Shown here: positions 17,264 through 25,556 of the stretch, one piece after another
How positions within the stretch are numbered: position 1 is the first letter of the stretch
Layout: each line of letters begins with the position of its first letter
NCBI GenBank assembly: GCA_016716465.1
Contig: JADJWH010000001.1
Location: 682,001 to 746,000 of the forward strand
Direction of reading: 5' to 3'
Source: Gammaproteobacteria bacterium
Lineage (GTDB): Bacteria; Pseudomonadota; Gammaproteobacteria; SZUA-140
DNA: 64,000 nucleotides
Notes under the pieces: model-generated
The model's database searches: none
Seen by the model: the letters and a program-made list of their open reading frames with translations, nothing else
Told to the model about the DNA's origin: nothing
Made by a program: the position numbers and the translations under genes

Positions 17264-18457
17264 ATGGCCGATTTTTCCCGATACCGTTCCCGTACGCTGA
17301 AACCTTCGCTGCGCAATCCGGCGCACCGGCACCACCCCTCGTTCGACAAGACCCAGCTGCATGGCTGGAAGGCCGCGCACAAAGAGGCCGAACTGTCACA
17401 TAGCGGCTGGGACGCGGAGGAAAGGCGCTGTCTGGAGCTCGGACTGCCGGGTGCGGACAGCATCCAGGACAAATCGATCCCCACCTTCGCCCGCGGCGAG
17501 CTGCCGCACTATGCGGGCATCAACACCTTCATGAAGGCCCCGTACTGCGAGGACATCAAGGATGTCGGCAAGTACGATGCGGCGATCATCGGCGTGCCGT
17601 TCGATGGCGGCACCACCTACCGGCCCGGCACGCGCTTCGGGCCACAGGGCATCCGGCGCATCTCGGCGCTGTATACGCCCTATAACTACGAACTCGGCGT
17701 CGACCTGCGCGAGCAGATGACCCTGTGCGATACCGGGGACGTGTTCACGATCCCGGCCAATATCGAGAAGACCTTCGACCAGATCAGTCGCGCGGTCGGT
17801 TACGTGTTCGCGAGCGGGGCGCTGCCGATCATCCTGGGCGGCGACCACTCGATCGGATTCGCCACGGTACGCGGCATCGCGCAGCAGACCGACAAAAAGA
17901 TCGGCATCATCCACTTCGACCGCCACGCCGACATCCAGGAAAAGGATCTCGACGAGCGCATGCACACGACGCCGTGGTTCCATGCCACCAATCTGCCCAA
18001 CGTGCCGGCGTCCAATCTGGTGCAGATCGGCATCGGCGGCTGGCAGGTGCCACGCCAGGCGGTGAAGGAGGCGCGCAAGCGCGACACCACGATCATCACG
18101 ATGAACGACGTGGAGAAGCTCGGCCTCGACAAGGTGGCGGAGATCGCGCTGGAAACCGCCTGGCACGATGCGGACGCGGTCTATCTGAGCTTCGACATCG
18201 ACAGCGTGGACGCCGGCTTCGTGCCGGGCACCGGCTGGCCGGAGCCGGGCGGTTTCCTGCCGCGCGAGATCCTCTATCTATTGGGCATGGTCGCGCGCGA
18301 GGGCATCTGCGGCATGGAGGTCGTGGAGGTCTCGCCACCCTACGACGTCTCTGACATCACCTCGCTGATGGCGATGCGGGGCATCGTCGACGTGCTCGGC
18401 ACCCTGGTCGCCCACGGCAAGATGGGCGCGCACCGGCACATCATTCGTGGCAGGTGA
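17264..18457 (+). CDS. gdmH: GdmH-like Ni-dependent guanidine hydrolase (ureohydrolase family)
   Basis: A 397-aa arginase/agmatinase-fold protein, longer than agmatinase (about 305 aa) through an N-terminal extension of about 90 residues. Metal ligands are in GGDHS (192-196, His195), FDRHAD (Asp219, His221, Asp223) and FDIDSVD (Asp311, Asp313). Long stretches such as DLDERMHTTPWFHATN, QIGIGGWQVPRQ, FVPGTGWPEPGG and CGMEVVEVSPPYD match what I recall of the Synechocystis guanidine hydrolase Sll1077. Trp325 replaces the Thr usual in agmatinases (PGTGTPEPGG). The reaction is guanidine + water to urea + ammonia. AGGAGG precedes the ATG, and a guanidine-I riboswitch lies in the leader. Urease and Urt are neighbours. 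Agmatinase is the main alternative. Confidence 0.9.
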   Translation: MADFSRYRSRTLKPSLRNPAHRHHPSFDKTQLHGWKAAHKEAELSHSGWDAEERRCLELGLPGADSIQDKSIPTFARGELPHYAGINTFMKAPYCEDIKDVGKYDAAIIGVPFDGGTTYRPGTRFGPQGIRRISALYTPYNYELGVDLREQMTLCDTGDVFTIPANIEKTFDQISRAVGYVFASGALPIILGGDHSIGFATVRGIAQQTDKKIGIIHFDRHADIQEKDLDERMHTTPWFHATNLPNVPASNLVQIGIGGWQVPRQAVKEARKRDTTIITMNDVEKLGLDKVAEIALETAWHDADAVYLSFDIDSVDAGFVPGTGWPEPGGFLPREILYLLGMVAREGICGMEVVEVSPPYDVSDITSLMAMRGIVDVLGTLVAHGKMGAHRHIIRGR

Positions 18458-18506
18458 GCGGAGGCATGGCATTGAAACTTGATCAGCCGCGCCGTGGGCG
18501 TGCTTC

Positions 18507-18534
18507 GGGGACAGATTTAATCAAATCTGTCCCC
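18507..18534. repeat. GGGGACAGATTT palindrome after gdmH
   Basis: A 28-bp perfect palindrome with central AATC-containing spacer (GATTTAATCAAATC), 50 bp after the gdmH stop. Confidence 0.85.
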
Positions 18535-18545
18535 GTTCATGCGCA

Positions 18546-18622
18546 GATGGAGCGCAGCGGAATCCGGGGATCAATTGATTGTTCCCCGGATTCCGGCGCG
18601 TTGCGCCTTCATCCGGGCTACA
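18546..18622. repeat. REP-like hairpin with CCGGATT/AATCCGG arms
   Basis: The left arm GATGGAGCGCAGCGGAATCC is followed by GGGGA; the right arm runs from CCCCGGATTCC to CATCCGGGCTAC. It is the inverted, hairpin-forming version of the repeat at 9996. Confidence 0.65.
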
Positions 18623-18859
18623 TGGATAGCGCGCAGAGTGATCTTATTTAACCCGCCCCTGGATTATGAAATGAGCAGACATAGCCGAATGGGAAGTGAT
18701 TTTTTTACAGGCCGCAAACATCTCCACGTTAAAAAACTGCGCCATTCGATGGCATTTGCGCGCGAACGTGATGCGTGATGGTGCGATTTTCTTCACTCAG
18801 GCGTTGCATAAAAACACGGAAAAATTCTATCTCGCTAATCAATAAAGAAAATATTTTTG

Positions 18860-18875
18860 TGGCACAAAGGATGCT
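18860..18875 (+). promoter_or_regulatory. sigma-54-type promoter for porin-urt
   Basis: TGGCAC-AAAGG-ATGCT: a perfect -24 hexamer and exact GG-N10-GC spacing (18861-18862, 18873-18874). The predicted start near 18886 is about 80 bp upstream of the porin gene. Confidence 0.7.
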
Positions 18876-18964
18876 ATTCCCAGTTCGTACTTTGTTCGAA
18901 CAAAGCACAGGGTTGGATCAAGGCAGTTTTATCAACGTGAAATAGGTAGAGGGAGACATAGGAA

Positions 18965-19639
18965 ATGCATACGAAAAAAATCAGTCGTTTGATGCTCGCG
19001 GCCAGCCTGGCGGCCCCCGCCATGGTGTTCATGCCGATGAGCGCGCAGGCCGGCGCGACCGCCAATATCGGCGTTGCCAATATGTATCTGTGGCGCGGCA
19101 TGGATGTGAGTGCCTCCGATGCACAGGTGAGCGGCACCCTGCAGTACAACGCCGACAGCGGTTTCTACGTCGGCGGCTGGGCCTCCAGCACCTGGGCCGG
19201 CGCAGGATATGAGCTCGACCTGTATGGTGGTTATGGCGGCAGCGCGGGCGATTTCAAGTACGACATCTCGTTTTGGGAGTACCTGTATCCAGAGGCCGGC
19301 TTTGTACCGGGTGACGATGTCGGTCTCGGCGACACGGATGCCTCCGACTTGGTGCTGAGCGTCGCCTACGACATGTTCTCGGCCGCCGCCTACGTCAACA
19401 CGGACAGTGATCTTCCCGATGCGGTCTATTACACCCTTGGTGTTTCCTCGGGCAAATTCGGCGGTACGTTCGGTTTCTGGACCGGCGATGATGATGCCCT
19501 GGACTACAGCCATATCACGCTGAGCTACAACCCGATCGAGTCGCTCACCTTCAAGCTGAGCATGGCTTCCTCGGGCGATACGGAAGTGGAAGAGGATCCC
19601 CTGGTCCAGGTTTCCTATACCTGGGGTTTTGATCTGTAA
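18965..19639 (+). CDS. TorF-family putative porin
   Basis: A 224-aa outer-membrane protein with a signal peptide (MHTKKISRLMLAASLAAPA, cleavage near AQA-GAT). The mature part begins ANIGVANMYLWRGMDVS, the N-terminal signature of the Gcw_chp/TorF family of small beta-barrels. It contains alternating aromatic/polar strands and ends in an aromatic-rich strand (VSYTWGFDL) suitable for Bam recognition. GAGGGAG lies upstream of the start. It sits between a sigma-54-type promoter and urtA, so it probably lets urea or a similar small nitrogen compound across the outer membrane. The substrate is inferred from context only. Confidence 0.8.
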   Translation: MHTKKISRLMLAASLAAPAMVFMPMSAQAGATANIGVANMYLWRGMDVSASDAQVSGTLQYNADSGFYVGGWASSTWAGAGYELDLYGGYGGSAGDFKYDISFWEYLYPEAGFVPGDDVGLGDTDASDLVLSVAYDMFSAAAYVNTDSDLPDAVYYTLGVSSGKFGGTFGFWTGDDDALDYSHITLSYNPIESLTFKLSMASSGDTEVEEDPLVQVSYTWGFDL

Positions 19640-19671
19640 GTCATGATGTCGATCCACGCTGTCTAGACTTC

Positions 19672-19701
19672 GGGGGGCGGGGCCCGCGGGCGCCGTCCCC
19701 C
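19672..19701 (+). terminator. GC-rich hairpin between porin and urtA
   Basis: GGGGGGCGGGGCCC can pair with GGGCGCCGTCCCCC across a short loop. The T-run is weak (ATTCATTT). It may partly separate porin and urt transcription. Confidence 0.4.
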
Positions 19702-19751
19702 GATTCATTTCGTCATTCACCCGCCATATACAAAAGAAGAGGAAGGGGATC

Positions 19752-21050
19752 ATGAAAAATCACAAATTGCTGAGTTGGAGGAATCTGTTTGGCTCGCTGG
19801 CTGCCGTTGCCCTGACCGCGGGGACCCTGACCGCGCAGGCCGCCGACACGATCAAGGTCGGTGTACTGCATTCGCTGTCCGGCACCATGGCGATCAGCGA
19901 GACGACGCTGAAGGACACGGTCCTGATGCTGGTCGATGAGCAGAACAAGAAGGGCGGCCTGCTCGGCAAGAAGCTCGAGGCGGTGGTGGTCGACCCGGCG
20001 TCGAACTGGCCGCTGTTCGCCGAGAAGGCGCGCGAGCTGATCCAGAAGGACAAGGTCGCGGTGGTGTTCGGCTGCTGGACCTCGGTGTCGCGCAAGTCCG
20101 TGCTGCCGGTATTCGAGGAACTGAACGGACTGCTGTTCTATCCGGTGCAGTATGAAGGCGAGGAGTCCTCCAAGAACGTGTTCTACACCGGCGCGGCGCC
20201 CAACCAGCAGGCGATCCCGGCGGTGGACTACCTGATGAAGGACATCGGCGTGAAACGCTGGGTGCTGGCCGGCACCGACTATGTGTACCCGCGCACCACC
20301 AACAAGATCCTCGAGGCCTATCTGAAGGCGAAGGGCGTCAAGTCCGAGGACATCATGATCAACTACACGCCGTTCGGCCATTCGGACTGGCAGAGCATCG
20401 TGTCCGACATCAAGAAGTTCGGGTCCGAGGGCAAGAAGACGGCGGTGGTCTCGACCATCAACGGCGACGCCAACGTGCCGTTCTACAAGGAACTCGGCAA
20501 CCAGGGTATCTCGGCCGAGGACATCCCGGTCGTGGCATTCTCGGTCGGCGAGGAAGAGCTGTCCGGTCTGGATACCGCCCCGCTGGTCGGGCACCTGGCC
20601 GCCTGGAACTACTTCATGAGCATCGATACGCCGGAAAACGCGGCCTTCATCAAGAAATGGCATGACTTCATCAAGAACCCGAAGCGCGTCACCAACGACC
20701 CGATGGAGGCGCACGTGATCGGTTTCAACATGTGGGTGAAGGCGGTCGAGAAGGCCGGCACGACGGATACCGACGCGGTTGAGAAGGCGATCATCGGTAT
20801 CGAGACGCCGAACATGACCGGAGGCATGGCGAAGATGCTGCCCAATCACCACATCACCAAGCCGGTCTTCATCGGTGAGATCCAGGATGACGGCCAGTTC
20901 GAGGTGGTCTGGAAGACCGACGGCCTGGTGCCTGGAGACGCCTGGTCCGACTTCCTGCCCGGCAGCAAGGATATCGAGGCCGACTGGGTGACGCTGAAGT
21001 GCGGTAACTACAACACCAAGACCAAGAAGTGCTCCGGACAGAATTACTGA
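19752..21050 (+). CDS. urtA: urea ABC transporter substrate-binding protein
   Basis: A 432-aa periplasmic binding protein of the branched-chain amino acid (Peripla_BP_5) type. The signal peptide ends near TAQA-ADT. Mature features fit UrtA: IKVGVLHSLSGTMAISE, VFGCWTSVSRKSVLPVFE, GLLFYPVQYEGEE, FYTGAAPNQQ, DYVYPRTTN and CGNYNTKTKKC near the end. It captures urea at low concentration for the high-affinity Urt system. A strong hairpin follows the stop, probably lowering expression of the downstream membrane genes relative to urtA. First gene of urtABCDE. Confidence 0.96.
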   Translation: MKNHKLLSWRNLFGSLAAVALTAGTLTAQAADTIKVGVLHSLSGTMAISETTLKDTVLMLVDEQNKKGGLLGKKLEAVVVDPASNWPLFAEKARELIQKDKVAVVFGCWTSVSRKSVLPVFEELNGLLFYPVQYEGEESSKNVFYTGAAPNQQAIPAVDYLMKDIGVKRWVLAGTDYVYPRTTNKILEAYLKAKGVKSEDIMINYTPFGHSDWQSIVSDIKKFGSEGKKTAVVSTINGDANVPFYKELGNQGISAEDIPVVAFSVGEEELSGLDTAPLVGHLAAWNYFMSIDTPENAAFIKKWHDFIKNPKRVTNDPMEAHVIGFNMWVKAVEKAGTTDTDAVEKAIIGIETPNMTGGMAKMLPNHHITKPVFIGEIQDDGQFEVVWKTDGLVPGDAWSDFLPGSKDIEADWVTLKCGNYNTKTKKCSGQNY

Positions 21051-21060
21051 CCGGTGGGGA

Positions 21061-21098
21061 CGCCGGCACCGGGAATACCGGTGCCGGCGCCTCGATTT
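21061..21098 (+). terminator. attenuator hairpin between urtA and urtB
   Basis: CGCCGGCACCGG (21061-21072) and CCGGTGCCGGCG (21078-21089) form a perfect 12-bp stem with loop GAATA, then CCTCGATTTTC. It is placed 10 bp after the urtA stop, where partial termination would set the ratio of binding protein to transporter. Confidence 0.7.
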
Positions 21099-21252
21099 TC
21101 GAACAGTTTTCCAGATCGGTTGCATGGGCCATCCCCGCGTAGACGGGGGGCGGACACCGGGCGGCCCTGGCCGGGCGCACACCCCCTCAGACGGGGATGA
21201 CGCAGCGGACGGGGCGGTTTCTCACCGCAAATTATCGAATTAGGGGCACGGC

Positions 21253-22908
21253 ATGAAGCGATTCTCCGTCGATCCGCGTGTATTGTGCCTGGGCGTGCTG
21301 TTGTTGCTGGCCACGCTGACGCCGCCTCCGGCGCTGGCGCAGGCCCCGGCGAGTGACGAGGCCCTGAGCGAAGCGGTCGCCGGTTTCACGGCCACCGATT
21401 TCGCCGCCAAACAGTCCGTCGTGGAACGGCTGGCGCAGATGCCGCACCGCCGTACGGTCGTCATTCTGACGGCGATGCTGAATGGCGATCTGTATTATCG
21501 CAAGGACGATGAGCGTGTGGTTATCGCGCAGACCGGCGATGGGGAACTCGCGTTGTTCGATCCCGTCACCGGAGAGGCGCTGGGTGCCGCCGCCAAATCC
21601 GACCTCAAGAAGGTCACGGTCAACAATCCGCTGCGCGGCCTGCTGCGCAACGTCATCGGGCAGTTGAGCCTCTCGAGCCCTGAGCCGGTCGACCGCCTGG
21701 CCGCGGTGCGCGAGATCATGAAGGATCTGTCACCCGACGCGATCGATCAGCTGCGCGCGGCGGAGAGTCGTGAACAGGATTCCCGCGTACTGGAGCAGAT
21801 CCGTGACGCGCTCGCACTCGCCGATCTGCAGGGCCAGGATAGGGCGCTGCGTCTGGCCGCCATCGAGCGCCTGGGCGCCAGCCTGGAGCCTGAGGTACGC
21901 AATCGCCTGGCGGTGCTGGCCGAACCGGACGCCGGCGGCAATATCGCCGGGGCCGACGCCGAGTTGCGCCAGGCCGCGCGAGCCGCGCTCGCGCGCATCG
22001 ACAGCCGCGTGCAGTTCTATCACCTGCTGGAGACGGTATTCTTCGGCATCAGCCTGGGCTCGGTGCTGCTGCTGGCGGCGATCGGGCTGGCCATCACCTT
22101 CGGCGTCATGGGCGTGATCAACATGGCGCATGGCGAATTGATGATGATCGGCGCCTACACGACCTATGTCGTTCAGCTGCTGATGCCGCAACACATCGAC
22201 CTGTCGCTGTTCGTCGCCGTGCCGCTGGCCTTCATCGTGGCAGGCCTGTTCGGGATCCTGATCGAACGCGGGGTGATCCGCTTTCTCTACGGGCGTCCGC
22301 TGGAGACCCTGCTCGCCACCTTCGGTATCAGCCTGGTATTGCAGCAACTGGTGCGTTCGATCTTCTCGCCGCTCAACCGCTCGGTCGCCACGCCATCCTG
22401 GATGAGCGGGTCGCTGGAGATCAACAGCGTGCTCTCGCTGACCTACAACCGGCTGTACATCGTCCTGTTCAGCCTGCTGGTGTTCGCCGCATTGCTGTTG
22501 ATCCTGAAGAAGAGCCGGCTTGGCCTGCAGGTGCGCGCGGTGGCCCAGAACCGCGCCATGGCGCGCGCGATGGGCGTGCGCTCGGACTGGGTCGATGCGC
22601 TCACCTTCGGGCTGGGCTCCGGCATCGCCGGCGTCGCCGGGGTCGCGCTCAGCCAGCTCACCAATGTCGGTCCCAATCTCGGCCAGGCGTACATCATCGA
22701 CTCCTTCATGGTGGTGGTGTTCGGCGGGGTGGGCAATCTGTGGGGAACCCTGGTCGGCGCGCTCTCGCTCGGCGTCGTGAACAAGTTCCTCGAGCCCTGG
22801 TCGGGCGCGGTGCTGGCCAAGATCTTCGTGCTGGTGGCGATCATCCTGTTCATCCAGAAGCGCCCGCGCGGACTCTTCCCGCAGAAGGGCCGGGCGGCGG
22901 AGGACTGA
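21253..22908 (+). CDS. urtB: urea ABC transporter permease UrtB
   Basis: A 551-aa protein: a signal-like first segment (LCLGVLLLLATLTPPPALAQ), an alpha-helical HEAT-like periplasmic domain (about 30-250), then a LivH-type permease with about eight membrane segments. The N-terminal domain is typical of proteobacterial UrtB and absent from ordinary LivH. Permease signatures include FGVMGVINMAHGELMMIGAY, LLATFGISLVLQQLVR and VVVFGGVGNLWGTLVGA. It forms the transmembrane channel with UrtC. The gap to urtC is only 3 bp, indicating co-translation. Confidence 0.95.
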   Translation: MKRFSVDPRVLCLGVLLLLATLTPPPALAQAPASDEALSEAVAGFTATDFAAKQSVVERLAQMPHRRTVVILTAMLNGDLYYRKDDERVVIAQTGDGELALFDPVTGEALGAAAKSDLKKVTVNNPLRGLLRNVIGQLSLSSPEPVDRLAAVREIMKDLSPDAIDQLRAAESREQDSRVLEQIRDALALADLQGQDRALRLAAIERLGASLEPEVRNRLAVLAEPDAGGNIAGADAELRQAARAALARIDSRVQFYHLLETVFFGISLGSVLLLAAIGLAITFGVMGVINMAHGELMMIGAYTTYVVQLLMPQHIDLSLFVAVPLAFIVAGLFGILIERGVIRFLYGRPLETLLATFGISLVLQQLVRSIFSPLNRSVATPSWMSGSLEINSVLSLTYNRLYIVLFSLLVFAALLLILKKSRLGLQVRAVAQNRAMARAMGVRSDWVDALTFGLGSGIAGVAGVALSQLTNVGPNLGQAYIIDSFMVVVFGGVGNLWGTLVGALSLGVVNKFLEPWSGAVLAKIFVLVAIILFIQKRPRGLFPQKGRAAED

Positions 22909-22911
22909 GCC

Positions 22912-24042
22912 ATGCTGTCACGCGGACTCGTACGCAGCCTGCTCGAAAGCGATCGCGGCGGACAGATATTCCTGCTCATCCTGGCCGCCGTCGCGGTGGC
23001 GATCCCGGTGGCCAACCTGCTGATCCCGGAGGGCTCGCCGCTGCATCTCTCCGCCTACACGGTCACGCTGTTCGGGAAATACCTGTGCTATGCGCTGCTG
23101 GCGCTGGCGCTCGACCTGATCTGGGGCTATTGCGGCATCCTGAGCCTGGGGCACGGCGCCTTCTTCGCCCTGGGCGGCTACGCCATGGGCATGTACCTGA
23201 TGCGCCAGATCGGCGACCGCGGCGTGTACGGCGATCCGGTGCTGCCGGATTTCATGGTGTTCCTCAACTGGCAGGAACTGCCGTGGTACTGGTTCGGCTT
23301 CGACCAGTTCTGGTTCGCGCTGGCCATGATCGTGCTGGTGCCGGGCCTGCTGGCCTTCGTGTTCGGCTGGTTCGCCTTCCGGTCGCGGGTCACCGGCGTC
23401 TATCTGTCGATCATCACCCAGGCGCTGACCTTCGCGCTGATGCTCGCCTTCTTCCGCAACGACATGGGCTTCGGCGGCAACAACGGCCTGACCGACTTCA
23501 AGGACATCCTCGGCTTCAATCTCCAGTCGGACGCGACCCGCGTGGTCCTGTTCCTGGCCTCGGCGCTGGCGCTCGCGGCCGGTTATCTGGCCTGCCGCTA
23601 TATCGTGAACTCCAAGCTTGGGCGCGTGGTGGTGGCGGTGCGCGACGCCGAAAGCCGCGCGCGCTTCATCGGTTACCGGGTCGAGCACTACAAGCTGTGG
23701 GTATTCGTGTTCTCGGCGATACTGGCGGGCATCGCGGGCGCGCTCTACGTGCCGCAGGTCGGCATCATCAACCCGAGCGAATTCTCGCCGCTGAACTCGA
23801 TCGAACTGGTGGTGTGGGTCGCCGTTGGCGGGCGCGGCACGCTCTATGGGGCGGTGCTCGGCGCCGTGCTGGTGAATTACGCTAAGACCTGGTTCACCAC
23901 CGAGTTCCCGGAGGTGTGGCTGTTCGCGCTCGGCGGCCTGTTCGTGTTGGTGACCATCCTGATGCCGCGCGGGATCGTCGGCCTGTTCGCGAAGCTGCGC
24001 GGCGGAAAAGGCGCGGTGCGCAAGGCGAAGGAGGCGACATGA
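22912..24042 (+). CDS. urtC: urea ABC transporter permease UrtC
   Basis: A 376-aa LivM-type permease. Signatures: LIWGYCGILSLGHGAFFALGGYAMGMY, GFGGNNGLTDF, GRVVVAVRDAESRARFIGY and VWVAVGGRGTLYGAVLGA. The insertion DFMVFLNWQELPWYWFGF between early membrane segments is typical of UrtC rather than LivM. Its stop overlaps the urtD start (ATGA, 24039-24042). Confidence 0.95.
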   Translation: MLSRGLVRSLLESDRGGQIFLLILAAVAVAIPVANLLIPEGSPLHLSAYTVTLFGKYLCYALLALALDLIWGYCGILSLGHGAFFALGGYAMGMYLMRQIGDRGVYGDPVLPDFMVFLNWQELPWYWFGFDQFWFALAMIVLVPGLLAFVFGWFAFRSRVTGVYLSIITQALTFALMLAFFRNDMGFGGNNGLTDFKDILGFNLQSDATRVVLFLASALALAAGYLACRYIVNSKLGRVVVAVRDAESRARFIGYRVEHYKLWVFVFSAILAGIAGALYVPQVGIINPSEFSPLNSIELVVWVAVGGRGTLYGAVLGAVLVNYAKTWFTTEFPEVWLFALGGLFVLVTILMPRGIVGLFAKLRGGKGAVRKAKEAT

Positions 24043-24851
24043 GCGTCGGACCCGACGCGATGGACGGCGATGGCATGGCGCACGCCACCCCCGAGGATGC
24101 GGTGGATACCAGCCACGGCCCGATTCTGTACCTGGAGAACGTCTCCGTCAGCTTCGACGGGTTCAAGGCGCTGAACGAGCTGACGCTGTACGTCGACGAC
24201 GGCGAGCTGCGCTGTATCATCGGCCCCAACGGCGCCGGCAAGACGACGATGATGGACGTCATCACCGGCAAGACGCGGCCGGATTCGGGTACGGTGTTCT
24301 TTGGCCAGACGCTCGATCTGACCCGGATGTCAGAGCCTGATATCGCGAGCGCCGGCATCGGGCGCAAGTTCCAGAAGCCGACCATCTTCCCCGCCCATAC
24401 CGTGTTCGAGAACCTGGAACTCGCCATGCAGGCCGACAAGCGCGTCTGGGCCTCGCTGTGGGCGCGCCTCTCCGCCGAGCAGCGTGACCGCATCGAGGAG
24501 GTGCTGGCGCTGATCGGGCTCAAGGACCAGCGCGGCCTGCGCGCCCAGTCGCTGTCGCACGGCCAGAAGCAGTGGCTGGAGATCGGCATGCTGCTGATGC
24601 AGAACCCGCGCCTGCTGCTGGTGGACGAGCCGGTGGCGGGCATGACGCACCAGGAGATGGACCGCACCGCTGAACTGCTGACCGGACTGGCCGGGCGCCA
24701 CTCGGTGGTCGTGGTCGAGCACGACATGGACTTCGTGCGCTCCATCGCGCGCAAGGTCACCGTGCTGCACGAAGGCCGCGTGCTCGCCGAGGGCGGCATG
24801 GACCAGGTGCAGAACGATCCCCGCGTCATCGAAGTCTATCTGGGGGCCTGA
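24039..24851 (+). CDS. urtD: urea ABC transporter ATPase UrtD
   Basis: A 270-aa ATPase of the LivG type. The start is ATG 24039, with AAGGAGG upstream and overlap with urtC; longer frames upstream are unlikely. It has Walker A GPNGAGKTT, Q-loop in FQKPTIFPAHTVFENLELAM, signature LSHGQKQWLEIGMLL, Walker B LLLVDEP and H-loop VEHD. The variant signature LSHGQKQW and the MTHQEMD segment distinguish UrtD from LivG. The N-terminal 30 residues are a non-conserved acidic tail. Confidence 0.95.
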   Translation: MSVGPDAMDGDGMAHATPEDAVDTSHGPILYLENVSVSFDGFKALNELTLYVDDGELRCIIGPNGAGKTTMMDVITGKTRPDSGTVFFGQTLDLTRMSEPDIASAGIGRKFQKPTIFPAHTVFENLELAMQADKRVWASLWARLSAEQRDRIEEVLALIGLKDQRGLRAQSLSHGQKQWLEIGMLLMQNPRLLLVDEPVAGMTHQEMDRTAELLTGLAGRHSVVVVEHDMDFVRSIARKVTVLHEGRVLAEGGMDQVQNDPRVIEVYLGA

Positions 24852-24852
24852 C

Positions 24853-25551
24853 ATGCTGGAGATACGCGCGCTCAACCAGTTCTACGGTGAGAGCCATACC
24901 CTGTGGGACGTCGATCTCAGCCTGCCGCAAGGCGGCTGCCTGTGCCTGATGGGGCGCAACGGCGTCGGCAAGACGACCCTGCTGCGCTCCATCATGGGCC
25001 TGCAGGCCATCGCCTCCGGGACCCTCCGTTTCGACGGCCAGGACCTGCATGCACGCGCCGCCGAGGGGCGCGCGCCGCTCGGCATCGGCTACGTCCCGCA
25101 GGGACGCGAGATCTTCCCGCTGCTGACAGTGGAGGAGAACCTGCGCATCGGCCTGCCGGCGCGGCGCGACGGCAACCGGCGCGATATCCCGGAGCGCATC
25201 TTCGACCTGTTCCCGGTGCTGAAGCAGATGCTGAGGCGGCGGGGCGGTGATCTCTCCGGCGGCCAGCAGCAACAGCTTGCGATCGGCCGCGCGCTCGTCC
25301 TGGAACCCACGCTGCTGATCCTGGACGAACCCACGGAAGGTATCCAGCCCAATATCGTGCAGGAGATCGGCGACATCATCCGCCGCCTGAACGAGGAACA
25401 GAACCTCAGCATCCTGCTGGTCGAACAGAAACTCCCGTTCGCGCGCCGCGTGGCGAAGGAGTTCTGCCTGATGGATCGGGGGAGGGTGGTGGCGACAGGG
25501 GATATTGGGCAGCTCAGTGAGGGATTGATCGATCAGTATTTGAAGGTATAG
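24853..25551 (+). CDS. urtE: urea ABC transporter ATPase UrtE
   Basis: A 232-aa LivF-type ATPase. MLEIRALNQFYGESHTLWDV is the usual UrtE opening. It has Walker A GRNGVGKTT, Q-loop YVPQGREIFPLLTVEENL, signature LSGGQQQQLAIGRAL, Walker B LLILDEPTEGIQPNIV and the H-loop replaced by VEQ as in LivF-type proteins. It starts 1 bp after the urtD stop. Last gene of the urt operon; a REP-like inverted repeat follows the stop. Confidence 0.96.
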   Translation: MLEIRALNQFYGESHTLWDVDLSLPQGGCLCLMGRNGVGKTTLLRSIMGLQAIASGTLRFDGQDLHARAAEGRAPLGIGYVPQGREIFPLLTVEENLRIGLPARRDGNRRDIPERIFDLFPVLKQMLRRRGGDLSGGQQQQLAIGRALVLEPTLLILDEPTEGIQPNIVQEIGDIIRRLNEEQNLSILLVEQKLPFARRVAKEFCLMDRGRVVATGDIGQLSEGLIDQYLKV

Positions 25552-25556
25552 TCCGT

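Larger units (their letters stand above)
18458..18964. other. intergenic region between gdmH and the porin gene
   Basis: About 500 bp without a gene. It holds a palindrome (18507-18534), a REP-like hairpin (18546-18622), then an AT-richer tract with the sigma-54-type promoter at 18860-18875. Dyad-like motifs TGCGCCA-N5-TGGCAT (18738-18755) and TGCGTGATGGTGCG (18772-18785) lie 100-150 bp upstream of the predicted start, where an NtrC-type enhancer would sit, but their spacing is off the NtrC consensus. Confidence 0.5.

Noticed and set aside
17264..18457. Agmatinase (speB) as the product
   Set aside because: The long N-terminal extension, GTGWPEP instead of GTGTPEP, GdmH-like stretches and the guanidine riboswitch all favour guanidine hydrolase. 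Agmatine is handled by aguAB in this genome.
18738..18785. NtrC binding sites upstream of the porin promoter
   Set aside because: The dyads TGCGCCA-N5-TGGCAT and TGCGTGATGGTGCG sit at the right distance, but half-site spacing does not fit the NtrC consensus; too weak to list as sites.
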